This document shows positions 7,017 through 16,104 of a stretch of DNA of 32,938 bases, piece after piece; position 1 is the first letter of the stretch, and every line of letters starts with the position of its first letter. The stretch lies in the NCBI RefSeq assembly GCF_019247615.1, contig NZ_JAFBAT010000091.1, forward strand, positions 1-32,938. The letters run 5' to 3'. This DNA comes from Mycobacterium sp. GTDB taxonomy: Bacteria; Actinomycetota; Actinomycetes; Mycobacteriales; Mycobacteriaceae. The notes under the pieces are model-generated. The model was not told the origin of the DNA and did not search any database. It was given only the letters and a program-made list of their open reading frames with translations. Both the position numbers and the translations under genes were made by a program.

Positions 7017-8822
7017 ATGTGCGGAGCCACCGGTGAGGTGCGACTCGACGGCCGCGTCCCCGATGTAGCGGCGGTGTCAGCGATGGCTGCTGTGATGGCG
7101 CCCAGGGGGCCGGATGCGGCGGGCACCTGGTCACACGGCCGGGTCGCCCTCGGACATCGCCGCCTCAAGATCATCGACCTGACCGAAGCCGGTGCACAGC
7201 CGATGGTCGATGCCGAACTGGGCCTGACAATCGTCTGGAACGGCTGCATCTACAACTACCAGGAACTGCGACGCGAGCTCGCAGAGCAGGGCTACCGGTT
7301 CTTCTCCCACAGCGACACCGAGGTTCTGCTCAAGGCCTACCACCGTTGGGGCGACGGCTTCGTCCGCCGTCTCAAAGGGATGTTCGCGTTCGCCATCGCC
7401 GAACGAGACAGCGGTCGGGTGTTGCTCGGCCGCGATCGGCTCGGCATCAAACCCCTGTACCTGACCGAAGACAGTCACCGCATCCGGTTCGCGTCGACGC
7501 TGCCGGCGCTGCTGGCCGGCGGCGGGGTGGACACCCGCATCGACCGCGACGCGCTGCACCACTACATGACCTTCCACTCCGTGGTGCCGGCGCCACTGAC
7601 CATCTTGCGCGGGGTGCGCAAGATCCCTCCCGCTTCGCTGGTCGCCATCGAGCCCGACGGCCGACGCACCACCACGACCTACTGGACGCCGGAATTCTCC
7701 AGGCGGGACGACCGGTCCGATTGGACCGAACGCGACTGGGAGGACGCGGTGCTGTCGGCGCTGCGCGTCGCGGTCGAGCGCCGACTCGTCGCCGACGTCC
7801 CGGTCGGGTGCCTGCTGTCCGGCGGCGTCGACTCCAGCCTGATCGTCGGCCTGCTCGCCGAGGCCGGTCAGCACGGGTTGTCGACCTTCTCCATCGGCTT
7901 CGAGTCCGCGGGCGGCGTCGAGGGCGACGAGTTCCGGTGGTCGGACATCGTGGCGGAGCGATTCGGCACCGACCATCATCAAATCCGCATCGGCACCGAC
8001 CGGATGCTGCCGGCGCTCGACGAAGCGATCGGCGCGATGAGCGAGCCGATGGTCAGCCACGACTGCGTGGCCTTCTACCTGCTCAGCCAGGAAGTGTCGC
8101 GTCATGTGAAGGTCGTGCAGTCGGGCCAGGGCGCCGACGAGGTGTTCGCCGGCTATCACTGGTACCCGCCGATGGGGTCACCGGCCGCCGCCACCGTGGA
8201 GGGTTCCGTGCAGCAGTACCGAGCCGCGTTCTTCGATCGCGACGCCGCGGGGGTCAGGGCTCTCGTGGGATCGGGCTACCTCGCCGAGGGCGATCCCAGC
8301 GAGCGCTTCGTCACGGAGCACTTCGCGCGCGCCGGGGCGGAAACCGGGATCGATCGTGCGCTGCGGCTCGATACGACGGTGATGCTGGTAGACGATCCGG
8401 TGAAACGGGTAGACAACATGACTATGGCCTGGGGATTGGAGGGTCGTGTTCCGTTCCTCGACCACGAGCTGGTCGAGCTGGCGGCGACGTGCCCGCCCGA
8501 GTTGAAGATCGCTCAGGGCGGGAAGGGCGTGCTGAAAGAGGCTGCGCGACGGGTGATCCCGTCGGAGGTCATCGACCGACCCAAGGGTTATTTCCCGGTT
8601 CCCGCACTGACCCACCTCGAGGGGCCGTACCTCGATCTGGTTCGTGACGCGCTGTACGCACCGGTTGCCAAGGAACGCGGGCTGTTTGACACCGATGCTG
8701 TCGACGCGCTGCTGGCCGACCCCAACGGCAGGCTCACTCCCTTGCGCGGCAACGAACTTTGGCAGATCGCCCTGCTCGAGCTCTGGTTGCAGCGTCACGG
8801 AGTAACGGGAGCGGCGGCGTGA
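7017..8822 (+). CDS. asnO: N-acetylglutaminylglutamine amidotransferase (asparagine synthase family)
   Basis: A 601-residue class II glutamine amidotransferase. The start is fixed by the catalytic nucleophile: ATG at 7017 gives Met-Cys-Gly, Cys becoming N-terminal after Met removal, with AGGG 8 nt upstream. The glutaminase domain shows APRGPDA (about 30), NGCIYNYQELR (about 76) and SHSDTEVLL (about 97). The synthetase domain has the PP-loop LLSGGVDSS at about 266-274. Architecture alone would allow asparagine synthetase. The coupled GNAT/ATP-grasp gene next to it is the signature of the NAGGN pathway characterised in Sinorhizobium meliloti, where AsnO amidates the acetylated dipeptide, so that role is favoured. 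It is the first gene of the operon; the upstream 215 bp should hold the promoter. Confidence 0.85.
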   Translation: MCGATGEVRLDGRVPDVAAVSAMAAVMAPRGPDAAGTWSHGRVALGHRRLKIIDLTEAGAQPMVDAELGLTIVWNGCIYNYQELRRELAEQGYRFFSHSDTEVLLKAYHRWGDGFVRRLKGMFAFAIAERDSGRVLLGRDRLGIKPLYLTEDSHRIRFASTLPALLAGGGVDTRIDRDALHHYMTFHSVVPAPLTILRGVRKIPPASLVAIEPDGRRTTTTYWTPEFSRRDDRSDWTERDWEDAVLSALRVAVERRLVADVPVGCLLSGGVDSSLIVGLLAEAGQHGLSTFSIGFESAGGVEGDEFRWSDIVAERFGTDHHQIRIGTDRMLPALDEAIGAMSEPMVSHDCVAFYLLSQEVSRHVKVVQSGQGADEVFAGYHWYPPMGSPAAATVEGSVQQYRAAFFDRDAAGVRALVGSGYLAEGDPSERFVTEHFARAGAETGIDRALRLDTTVMLVDDPVKRVDNMTMAWGLEGRVPFLDHELVELAATCPPELKIAQGGKGVLKEAARRVIPSEVIDRPKGYFPVPALTHLEGPYLDLVRDALYAPVAKERGLFDTDAVDALLADPNGRLTPLRGNELWQIALLELWLQRHGVTGAAA

Positions 8823-10627
8823 ACGCCACCGAGCCTTCGGCGGCCCACACCTCGGACCACACCGAGGCCATCACCCTGGGCCTGCACGACGCCTCGCCGC
8901 CGGAGCTGGTGGACGCGATGGCCAAGGACGTCGTGCTCGAATTGGGTTGGGGCCGACTCATCTTCGGGCAGACGTTCGCCGATGCGGACGTCCTGGCCGA
9001 GACGCTGCGACACGAAACGCCCGGGCGGCGCGACATCTGCATCTATGCACGCGAGTCCCACGTGGTGGTCGCCGGAGCGCCTACCGAACTTTTCATCGAT
9101 CCCAGCCACACCTATCGGCTGCGCTTCACCGGCGACCCTGAGGACGAGGATGTGGTGACGCCTCCGCACGGTGTCACGGTGCGCACGCTGAACGACCCGG
9201 AAGATGCCGATGCCATGAATCGCGTCTTCGTGCGGTGCGGGATGGTGCCCGCGCCCGTCGAGACGATCTGGCACAACCAGCTGCACTCGGACGCGGTGAC
9301 ATATCTGGTCGCGGTGCGTGACGAAGATGGTGCCGTGGTGGGCACCGTGACCGGTGTCGACCACGAGTTGCTGTTCTCCGATCCCGAGCAAGGTTCCAGT
9401 CTGTGGACCCTGGCGGTCGATCCGGCCGCTGCCCTTCCGGGGATAGGGGCCGCCCTGACCCGGGCCCTGGCGGAACACTTCCGCAGCGCGGGCCGCGCCT
9501 ACCTGGATCTCTCCGTGGCGCACGACAATGTCGCCGCCATGGCCCTGTACGAAAAGCTTGGCTTTCGCCGCGTTCCGGTGCTGGCGATCAAACGAAAGAA
9601 CGCCATCAACGAGCCACTGTTCACCTTGCCGCCGGAGACCGTCGAGGACCTCAACCCCTACGCCCGGATCATCGCCGACGAGGCGATGCGGCGTGGAATT
9701 TGGGTCGAGGTCGTCGATGCCGAGACCGGCGAGATGCGACTCACCCACGGTGGCCGCAGCGTGATCACCCGTGAATCGCTGTCCGAGTTCACCTCGGCGA
9801 TCGCGATGTGCCGTTGCGATGACAAGCGTTTGACGCGGCGCCTGGTCTCGGAGGCGGGCATCACGGTGCCGCGTGCGCGCCTGGCCACGTTCGACGACGG
9901 TGACTACGCGTTCCTGAAAGAAGTCGGGGAGGTCGTGGTCAAACCGGCTCGGGGCGAACAAGGTAAAGGCATCACGGTGGGCGTGGTCGCCGATAATGGT
10001 CCCGACGACCTCACCGCAGCCCTGGCGCGGGCGCGCAAGCACCACTCCGAGGTCCTGATAGAGGAGCGGGTGGTCGGCGACGACCTTCGGTTGGTGGTGA
10101 TCGACGGCCGCGTGATCGCCGCCGCGGTGCGGATGCCACCCGAGATCCTCGGCACGGGCGAGCACTCCGTGCGGGACTTGATCGCGGCCGAGAGTCGGCG
10201 GCGCTCCGCGGCCACGGGTGGCGAGTCCCGCATCCCGATCGACGACATCACCGAGGCGACCATTGCCGAAGCCGGCTGGGGGCTGGACGATGTGTTGCCC
10301 CAAGGAACGCGGCTCCGCGTTCGTCGCACCGCCAACTTGCATCAAGGCGGGACGATCCACGACGTCACCGCGCAGGTGAACCCGGAACTGTGCCGGGTTG
10401 CGGTGGCGGCGGCCGAGGCGATCGGGATTCCGGTGACGGGCATCGACCTGGTGGTGCCCGACGTCACCGGTGCCGAGTACGCGTTCATCGAAGCCAACGA
10501 ACGCCCGGGACTGGCCAACCACGAACCCCAACCCACGGCCGCGGCCTTTGTGGACTACCTATTTCCCGGTCAGCCGGGCCAGCCGCCCGCCTGGATTCCC
10601 GAGGAGTCACGGGCTGATCGTGACTGA
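8819..10627 (+). CDS. ngs: N-acetylglutaminylglutamine synthetase (GNAT plus ATP-grasp fusion)
   Basis: The GTG at 8819 overlaps the TGA of asnO (GTGA), indicating translational coupling; the 602-residue product uses this start. Residues about 115-260 form a GNAT acetyltransferase domain, with an acetyl-CoA loop region DPAAALPGIGAALTRA and the terminal NVAAMALYEKLGFRR motif. Residues about 285-590 form an ATP-grasp ligase like those of cyanophycin synthetase, with VVVKPARGEQGKG, VLIEERVVGDDLR and the metal-binding FIEANERPG. In the pathway known from S. meliloti, the fused protein acetylates glutamine and joins a second glutamine, giving N-acetylglutaminylglutamine, which AsnO then amidates to an osmoprotectant dipeptide. 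Both domains look intact. Another acylated dipeptide cannot be excluded. Confidence 0.85.
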   Translation: MNATEPSAAHTSDHTEAITLGLHDASPPELVDAMAKDVVLELGWGRLIFGQTFADADVLAETLRHETPGRRDICIYARESHVVVAGAPTELFIDPSHTYRLRFTGDPEDEDVVTPPHGVTVRTLNDPEDADAMNRVFVRCGMVPAPVETIWHNQLHSDAVTYLVAVRDEDGAVVGTVTGVDHELLFSDPEQGSSLWTLAVDPAAALPGIGAALTRALAEHFRSAGRAYLDLSVAHDNVAAMALYEKLGFRRVPVLAIKRKNAINEPLFTLPPETVEDLNPYARIIADEAMRRGIWVEVVDAETGEMRLTHGGRSVITRESLSEFTSAIAMCRCDDKRLTRRLVSEAGITVPRARLATFDDGDYAFLKEVGEVVVKPARGEQGKGITVGVVADNGPDDLTAALARARKHHSEVLIEERVVGDDLRLVVIDGRVIAAAVRMPPEILGTGEHSVRDLIAAESRRRSAATGGESRIPIDDITEATIAEAGWGLDDVLPQGTRLRVRRTANLHQGGTIHDVTAQVNPELCRVAVAAAEAIGIPVTGIDLVVPDVTGAEYAFIEANERPGLANHEPQPTAAAFVDYLFPGQPGQPPAWIPEESRADRD

Positions 10628-10680
10628 GGCTTGCGGTCCGCCTTGCGCGGGTACTTGTCTGCTCATCAGATAGGAGCCGC

Positions 10681-12189
10681 ATGAGCCCAAGCGTGCAAAC
10701 CGGAACCATCACCACCCACGTGCCGGCGCGGCTGGACCGGTTGCCGTGGGCGCGGTTTCATTGGCGCGTCGTCCTCGGCCTCGGCGGTGTCTGGGTCCTC
10801 GACGGGCTCGAGGTCACGATGGTCGGCAACGTGTCGTCTCGCCTCACGGAGAAGGGCAGCGGCATCGAACTCAACGCCGCGCAGATCGGCATGGCGGCGG
10901 CGTTCTACATCGCCGGGGCCTGCCTGGGGGCGTTGTTCTTCGGCCACCTCACGGATCGCTTCGGACGCCGCAATCTGTTCATGGTGACCCTCGCGGTGTA
11001 TCTGGCCGCCACCGTCGCAACCGCATTTGCCTTCGCGCCTTGGTATTTCTTCATCGCGCGCTTCTTCACCGGCGCGGGCATCGGCGGGGAATACGCCGCG
11101 ATCAATTCAGCGATCGACGAGTTGATCCCCGCGCGCGTGCGCGGTCGCGTGGACTTGATCATCAACGGGACGTACTGGCTGGGCTCGGCCGCCGGGGCGG
11201 CCGGCGCACTGGTACTTCTGGACACGTCGAACTTCCCGGCGAACATCGGATGGCGGCTGGCCTTCGGCGTGGGCGCCATCTTCGGCATCTTCGTCTTGCT
11301 CGTCCGGCGCAACCTTCCCGAAAGCCCGCGGTGGCTGTTCATTCACGGGCGCGATGACGAGGCCGAGCGGATCGTCGACGATATCGAAGCCGAAGTGCAG
11401 CGACAAACCGGCGAACCGCTGCCCGAACCCCAAGGCGGCCAACTCAGAATCCGCCAGCGCCAAACCATTTCATTCCGGGAGATCGCCAGGGTGGCATTTA
11501 CCCTGTACCCGCGGCGCGCGGTGCTCGGACTGGCGTTGTTCATCGGGCAGGCGTTCCTGTACAACGGTGTGACATTCAATCTGGGCACGCTGTTGAGCGA
11601 GTTCTACGGTGTTCCCTCCGCGAAGGTGCCGCTCTTCTTCATTCTGTGGGCGCTGAGCAATTTCGGTGGGCCACTAGTGCTGGGGCGGTTGTTCGACACC
11701 GTCGGCCGAAAACCGATGATCTCGCTCACCTACATCGGTTCCGCCGTGGTGGCCGTGATCCTCGGGGTGCTGTTCGTGACCCAGACCGGCGGCGTCTGGA
11801 CGTTCATCGTCGTCCTTGCCGTGGCGTTCTTCTTGGCGTCGGCGGGTGCGAGCGCGGCCTACCTGACGGTCAGCGAAATCTTCCCGATGGAAACCAGGGC
11901 CCTGGCGATCGCCTTCTTCTACGCGGTGGGTACCGCGATCGGCGGCATCAGCGGGCCCTTGCTCTTCGGGCAGTTGATCAACTCCGGGCAGCGCGGTCAG
12001 GTCGTCTGGTCATTCATCATCGGCGCGGTGGTCATGGCGGTGGCGGGCCTGATCGAACTGTGGCTCGGTGTCGCGGCTGAGCAACGCCCGCTGGAAGATC
12101 TGGCCCTGCCCCTGACAATCGCCGACGCCGAGGACGAGAGCGGACGTGGCGAGGGGGGCGCGGAGGGCGCGGCCCGCAACACTGCCTAA
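10681..12189 (+). CDS. MFS transporter of the sugar/metabolite:H+ symporter type
   Basis: A 502-residue protein with about 12 membrane segments. MFS motif A appears twice, once per half: GHLTDRFGRR in loop 2-3 and GRLFDTVGRK in loop 8-9. RRNLPESPRWLF precedes the central cytoplasmic loop, as in the sugar porter branch, and an Asp in TM1 (WVLDGLEVTM) is typical of metabolite:H+ symporters. The ATG at 10681 follows AGGAG by 4 nt and lies 53 bp after ngs, so it should belong to the same operon. The substrate is not readable. Context suggests export or uptake of the NAGGN osmolyte or of its glutamine precursors (inference). The hydrophilic C-tail, about 35 residues rich in Glu/Gly, is cytoplasmic. 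Confidence 0.88.
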   Translation: MSPSVQTGTITTHVPARLDRLPWARFHWRVVLGLGGVWVLDGLEVTMVGNVSSRLTEKGSGIELNAAQIGMAAAFYIAGACLGALFFGHLTDRFGRRNLFMVTLAVYLAATVATAFAFAPWYFFIARFFTGAGIGGEYAAINSAIDELIPARVRGRVDLIINGTYWLGSAAGAAGALVLLDTSNFPANIGWRLAFGVGAIFGIFVLLVRRNLPESPRWLFIHGRDDEAERIVDDIEAEVQRQTGEPLPEPQGGQLRIRQRQTISFREIARVAFTLYPRRAVLGLALFIGQAFLYNGVTFNLGTLLSEFYGVPSAKVPLFFILWALSNFGGPLVLGRLFDTVGRKPMISLTYIGSAVVAVILGVLFVTQTGGVWTFIVVLAVAFFLASAGASAAYLTVSEIFPMETRALAIAFFYAVGTAIGGISGPLLFGQLINSGQRGQVVWSFIIGAVVMAVAGLIELWLGVAAEQRPLEDLALPLTIADAEDESGRGEGGAEGAARNTA

Positions 12190-12246
12190 TGCGCGACGCT
12201 GAATTCGTTGCGGCTCAGTTGATTTAGCCTCGCCGGACCGGCAAGT

Positions 12247-12266
12247 CGCCCGCCGCAGTACGGGCG
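12247..12266. terminator. Possible hairpin after the MFS gene
   Basis: CGCCCG (12247-12252) and CGGGCG (12261-12266) form a short GC stem with an 8-base loop, 58 bp after the MFS stop. It is plausible as the end of the asnO-ngs-MFS operon, but short palindromes are common at this GC content. Confidence 0.25.
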
Positions 12267-12333
12267 GGTGGCCGATGATTGCCAGCGGTACGATCATCGT
12301 CGTGCGGCGCCCTGCGGTCGGTGAAAGTGCTCG

Positions 12334-12834
12334 GTGATGAGGTCACGGCGGTGGGCGAGAATCCGCCGGATCCGCGCGTGGCTGGCGCTGTGCGCCGCGA
12401 TCGCGTTGATCCCGTGGACGATCTTCCTCGCGCTGAGCCTGCCGGAGAGCTACACCGCCCAGCATTGGCAGGCGACCTGGGTTGGCTTCGACGTCTTGCT
12501 GCTGGTGTTCATGACGGCCACGGCCGTGCTCGGTTTCACCCAGCACCACCTGCTGACGCTCTTCGCGTTCACGACCGGAATTCTGCTTGTGTGCGATGCC
12601 TGGTTCGACGTGCTGACCGCCAAGCGGGGTGATTTTGTCGTCGCGGTCCTGACCGCCGTGCTGGGGGAGTTGCCGCTGGCGGCGGCGTTGATCGTCGGCA
12701 CCCTGCGCATCGTCCGCCTGCAGGGGCGGTCAGTGCGGCGGCCAGTGCGGCGGCTACCGTGGCCGGCGAAAGTGCGCGTCAAACGCAGCATCACTCGGAA
12801 GGAAGCGGAAGCCGCCGCGACGAGTCCAAAATGA
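12334..12834 (+). CDS. Four-helix integral membrane protein, 166 aa
   Basis: A strongly hydrophobic frame with four likely transmembrane helices: AWLALCAAIALIPWTIFLAL, VGFDVLLLVFMTATAVLGF, LLTLFAFTTGILLVCDAWF and VVAVLTAVLGELPLAAALIVG. A basic N-terminus (RSRRWARIRRIR) and a basic C-tail (RRPVRRLPWPAKVRVKR) predict both ends inside. GTG at 12334 or ATG at 12337; the choice is not decided by an obvious SD. I do not recognise a named family. It follows the MFS gene by 144 bp on the same strand and converges on pknE. Function unknown. Confidence 0.75.
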   Translation: MMRSRRWARIRRIRAWLALCAAIALIPWTIFLALSLPESYTAQHWQATWVGFDVLLLVFMTATAVLGFTQHHLLTLFAFTTGILLVCDAWFDVLTAKRGDFVVAVLTAVLGELPLAAALIVGTLRIVRLQGRSVRRPVRRLPWPAKVRVKRSITRKEAEAAATSPK

Positions 12835-13049
12835 GCCGCGATGCGCCGTCGTCGCGCCACATTGCCGGTGCTCGATGCCCGCGGCACGGACCAGGTTCAC
12901 GGTCGGGACCAAGCGGCTCGCCCGAGCAATGGCGCGTCACGGCGACGCGATAAAGGTTGACGCCCAATAACATTGAGCCGCGGCGGCGGCGCCGACCGCG
13001 GTTCCAACAGGCGACCACGGCACCTTCTTCGCCGCGCCCTGACCGCCGA

Positions 13050-14876
13050 TCACCCGACCAGCTTCGTGAGCCAGGTCGGATCCTGATAGTTGATGGCCCG
13101 GTTGCCGTCCCACACGAACGGCGTGCCGCTGGCGTTGAATCCGGCCAGCGTCGTCGCGGCCGCCGCGGCCTTCGCCTTGGCGGTGCCGACGTCCTCTCCC
13201 GACTTGATGCAATCAAGGACGCCGGCGTCGGCGCCGACGGTTTTGGCGAGCTGCGCCAGCTCGCCGTCGGCGCGATCTTCCGGGGCGTTCTCGGCCGGCT
13301 GAAAGGTGCTGCCGAACAGGCCGGCGTAGAAGCTGGTGTAGAGCTTCGGATCATCCTGTGCAGCAACGCAATAGGTGGCCGCCACCGCGCGAGTCGAGTA
13401 GTTCTTGCTGTGCGACTTGTCGTCGAGAAAGTTGAGCAGGTGGTAGCGCACCGCAAGCTTCTTGTTGTTCACCGCGGAGTCGATGTCCGCGGCGTTCGAC
13501 CTGATGAAGCTGCCGCAGGGCGGGCAGATGGGTTCGTTGAAAATGTCGATGGTCGTCGGCGCCGCAGAGCTCCCGACGTATACGCCGTCATCCAGCACCC
13601 GCAGCCCCACCGCATCCGGCGGCGGTGGCGCGGATGTCGTGGTGGAGGACGGGGACGACGAGTCCCACGGATGGGCGGCGACGATGGCAACGACACCCAC
13701 GACGGCGGCCACCACGGCAGCGGCGGCGCCCACCCACAACCAGCGGTTGCCTTTGGCGCGCGGCGGCTGGCCCCAGGGCGGCGCCCCGGCCATACTCGCA
13801 TCTCCCGTGCCCCAACTCGGAGCGCCGGGCCAGCCGGTCGGCGGCGGAGCCGGCCCACCCGGAGCGGCCGACGAGCCGTGCGGCGATGTCGCGGGCCACA
13901 CCGGCCCTGATGGCGGCGCGTGGTTGGCCATCGCGGGCGGGTGCACGGGCGTGAACCCCCCGGGCGGCGGCCCGGCGAAGGCAGGCGGCAGCTTGGCCAC
14001 CTGACTGCGCTGCAAAATGTCGGTGGCTCGATCCTGGTCGGGTGTCGCCAGGGCGGCATAGGCGGCCGCCGACATATCGCCGCAGGTGGGGTAGCGGGCT
14101 GCCGAGTCCTTCGCCATGCCGCGGGCGATGACGGCGTCGAAGGCGACCGGGATGCTGGGCCGCGCGACGCTGGGCCGCGGAATTGCCTGGTTGAGATGCG
14201 CGCCCATCACGCTCAACGTGTCGCCCGAGTACGGCGGGGATCCGGTCAGGCACTCGTACAGCACGCACGCCAGCGCGTAGATATCGGCCCGATGGCCGAC
14301 GTCGGTTTCGCTGAACCGTTCCGGGGCCATGTACTTCACGGTGCCGACGGTCGTGCCGAACTGCGTCAGCTTTTCGTCCGAAGTTGCGCTCGCGATGCCG
14401 AAATCGACGAGGTAGGCGAAGTCGTCGGGCGTGATCAGGATGTTCTCCGGTTTCACGTCGCGGTGCAAGACGCCGGCGGCGTGGGCGGCATCGAGCGCCG
14501 AGCCGATCTGGCGCACGATCGCCACCGCTCGGGGCGGGGACAGCGGCCCATAGCGGCTCAGCATGCCGGCCAGGTCCTTGCCGTCGATCAGGCGCATGTC
14601 CACATAGAGCTGCCCGTCGATCTCGCCGAAGTCGTGAATCGGAACCACGTGCGGTTCCTGCAGGCGTCCGGCCGTGCGGGCCTCGCGCTGCATGCGGGAG
14701 CGGAAAACCGGGTCGTTTGAGAGCGTTTGCGACATCAGCTTCAGCGCCACGATCCGTTCCCGCACCGTGTCCTCGGCCTCGTAGACGTCGCCCATTCCGC
14801 CGCGGCCTACCAACCGCCGCAGCCGATACGGCCCGAACTGCGTACCCTCCCGCGAATCCGCGCTCGTGTCACCCAT
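13050..14876 (-). CDS. pknE: Transmembrane Ser/Thr protein kinase PknE with extracellular DsbA-like domain
   Basis: 608 residues from the ATG at 14876, with GAGGAG seven bases upstream. The kinase domain (about 17-275) has the glycine loop GRGGMGDVYEAED, Lys46, HRDVKPEN (Asp140), DFG (158-160) and an activation loop with TQFGTTVGT before APE, so it should be active. A Pro/Gly-rich juxtamembrane linker (about 300-375) and one transmembrane helix (about 379-401) follow. The extracellular part is a thioredoxin/DsbA-like domain with CPPC at 451-454. It matches remembered M. tuberculosis PknE along its length, including FNEPICPPCGSFIRS and RYHLLNFLDD. PknE is known as a membrane kinase linked to nitric-oxide and redox stress. 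Here it stands apart from pknF/Rv1747, its neighbours in M. tuberculosis. Confidence 0.95.
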   Translation of the reverse strand: MGDTSADSREGTQFGPYRLRRLVGRGGMGDVYEAEDTVRERIVALKLMSQTLSNDPVFRSRMQREARTAGRLQEPHVVPIHDFGEIDGQLYVDMRLIDGKDLAGMLSRYGPLSPPRAVAIVRQIGSALDAAHAAGVLHRDVKPENILITPDDFAYLVDFGIASATSDEKLTQFGTTVGTVKYMAPERFSETDVGHRADIYALACVLYECLTGSPPYSGDTLSVMGAHLNQAIPRPSVARPSIPVAFDAVIARGMAKDSAARYPTCGDMSAAAYAALATPDQDRATDILQRSQVAKLPPAFAGPPPGGFTPVHPPAMANHAPPSGPVWPATSPHGSSAAPGGPAPPPTGWPGAPSWGTGDASMAGAPPWGQPPRAKGNRWLWVGAAAAVVAAVVGVVAIVAAHPWDSSSPSSTTTSAPPPPDAVGLRVLDDGVYVGSSAAPTTIDIFNEPICPPCGSFIRSNAADIDSAVNNKKLAVRYHLLNFLDDKSHSKNYSTRAVAATYCVAAQDDPKLYTSFYAGLFGSTFQPAENAPEDRADGELAQLAKTVGADAGVLDCIKSGEDVGTAKAKAAAAATTLAGFNASGTPFVWDGNRAINYQDPTWLTKLVG

Positions 14877-15070
14877 CGCCGACTCCTCAGCCGCCAGCCC
14901 TGCCGCAAACCGAGTGGAAGCGCCTTCGCGCCCCGACATTGCCTGCGCCGGACAGGAGCACGCGGTGGCGTGCCAGCATAAGGCTAATGGTTTCGGCAAC
15001 CGCGGGGCACATTGAATAGCGAGAATGCCGACCATGCCCACCCCGGGTCATGGGCAGTCACCGGCGGGCG

Positions 15071-15403
15071 CTAGTCCTCGCCGGTTTTGTGTTCGCTGAG
15101 TCCCTCCCGCGACAGGGCCCTGACGAAGCCGTAAGCCTGCATGCCAGCGGGTCCGGGATTCTTCCCGATCCAGTCGTTGATCTTGCCTAGCGCACTGGCC
15201 AAATCGTCGCGTCTGACCCTGATCAGGTAGGTCTTCCGATCGTCTTGCGGATCATCAATCGCGTCGGCAACGGCGACGGGGTGTCGGAAGGCGTACGCGA
15301 TCCCGTGTACGGCATCGTGGTTCAGAGCCCACTCAAGTTCGCTGGGCCGTAGCCGGTTCACCGCCAGATTGCGGTATTCGTCCTCGTGGTTTGAATCGGT
15401 CAC
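15071..15403 (-). CDS. Hypothetical protein, 110 aa
   Basis: A hydrophilic protein with no signal peptide or membrane segment. The body (NHEDEYRNLAVNRLRPSELEWALNHDAVHGIAYAFRHPVAVADAI and onward) looks like a compact alpha/beta domain; HDAVHG and AFRHPVAVAD resemble toxin-fold or DUF4258-like small proteins, but I cannot name the family. GTG at 15403-15401 has AGGAGG 12 nt upstream. An in-frame ATG at 15508 would add 35 residues without clear homology, so the shorter form is preferred. Divergent from the SRPBCC gene. Confidence 0.6.
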   Translation of the reverse strand: MTDSNHEDEYRNLAVNRLRPSELEWALNHDAVHGIAYAFRHPVAVADAIDDPQDDRKTYLIRVRRDDLASALGKINDWIGKNPGPAGMQAYGFVRALSREGLSEHKTGED

Positions 15404-15611
15404 GTGGCCGATGATCCTCCTGTGCCTGCCCGGCGAAAAACTGCTCGACTGTGCTTGAAGATCATGTCGCGCAGGCAATTCGCTGACACTTTCCGTCAAG
15501 ACACTCAATCATAGGAATCAGTTTCACGCGGTGCATGGCGAGCGCGTCCGGAAGCGTCGTAAAGTATCCGGCAAAGTAATTAGCCGCTATCGCCGCCGGT
15601 GGTGAGGATTC

Positions 15612-16097
15612 ATGACGGACCGCATCGAGACCCGTCGCACGATCCCGGCGCCGGCGCCCGAAATTTTCGCGCTGCTGTGCGACCCGCACGGCCACGTCGC
15701 GATCGACTCCACGGGGATGCTTCAGGACGCCGAGGGCGATCCGGTGCGCGGCGTCGGGGACAGCTTCGTGGTGCACATGGATCGGCAGTCCCTCAACGAC
15801 TTTCCGCAACTTGGCAAATACGACATCACCGTCAACATCAAGGAGTTCGAACCGGATCGGCTCATCTCGTGGACCGTCCTCGGTCAGATTCGCCCGCAGA
15901 TCGGCCACGTCTACGGCTACCGGCTCGAGCCGACCGACGAAGGCGCCGCCACCGTGGTCACCTCCTTTTACGACTGGTCGGACATCGACGCCAAATGGCG
16001 GGAGGCCGGGATCTTCCCCGTGGTGTCGGAGGGCGCACTGCGGGCGACTCTCGGAATTCTCGACCGCACCGTCCGCCACGGTTACCCGCGAAACTGA
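15612..16097 (+). CDS. SRPBCC (START/polyketide-cyclase-like) protein
   Basis: 161 residues of the Bet v1-like helix-grip fold: a first strand with RIETRRTIPAPAPEIFALLCDPHGHVAID, where the PxxxIFxLLxDP pattern is typical of polyketide cyclase/dehydrase and lipid-transport members, then beta strands VGDSFVVHM, YDITVNIKEFEPDRLISWTV, a Gly/Tyr stretch and the long C-terminal helix EGALRATLGILDRTV. Members bind hydrophobic ligands in a cavity; the ligand here is unknown. ATG at 15612 with a GTGAGGA SD about 6 nt before. It converges on the flavin reductase gene with 7 bp between the stops. Confidence 0.8.
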   Translation: MTDRIETRRTIPAPAPEIFALLCDPHGHVAIDSTGMLQDAEGDPVRGVGDSFVVHMDRQSLNDFPQLGKYDITVNIKEFEPDRLISWTVLGQIRPQIGHVYGYRLEPTDEGAATVVTSFYDWSDIDAKWREAGIFPVVSEGALRATLGILDRTVRHGYPRN

Positions 16098-16104
16098 CTC
16101 CGGC

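Noticed and set aside
7346..8647. A 433-codon plus-strand frame inside asnO
   Set aside because: Out-of-frame Arg-rich translation of the amidotransferase gene.
8795..10531. A 578-codon open frame on the minus strand across ngs
   Set aside because: Antisense shadow of an intact GNAT/ATP-grasp gene; composition is His/Arg/Asp-rich and lacks motifs.
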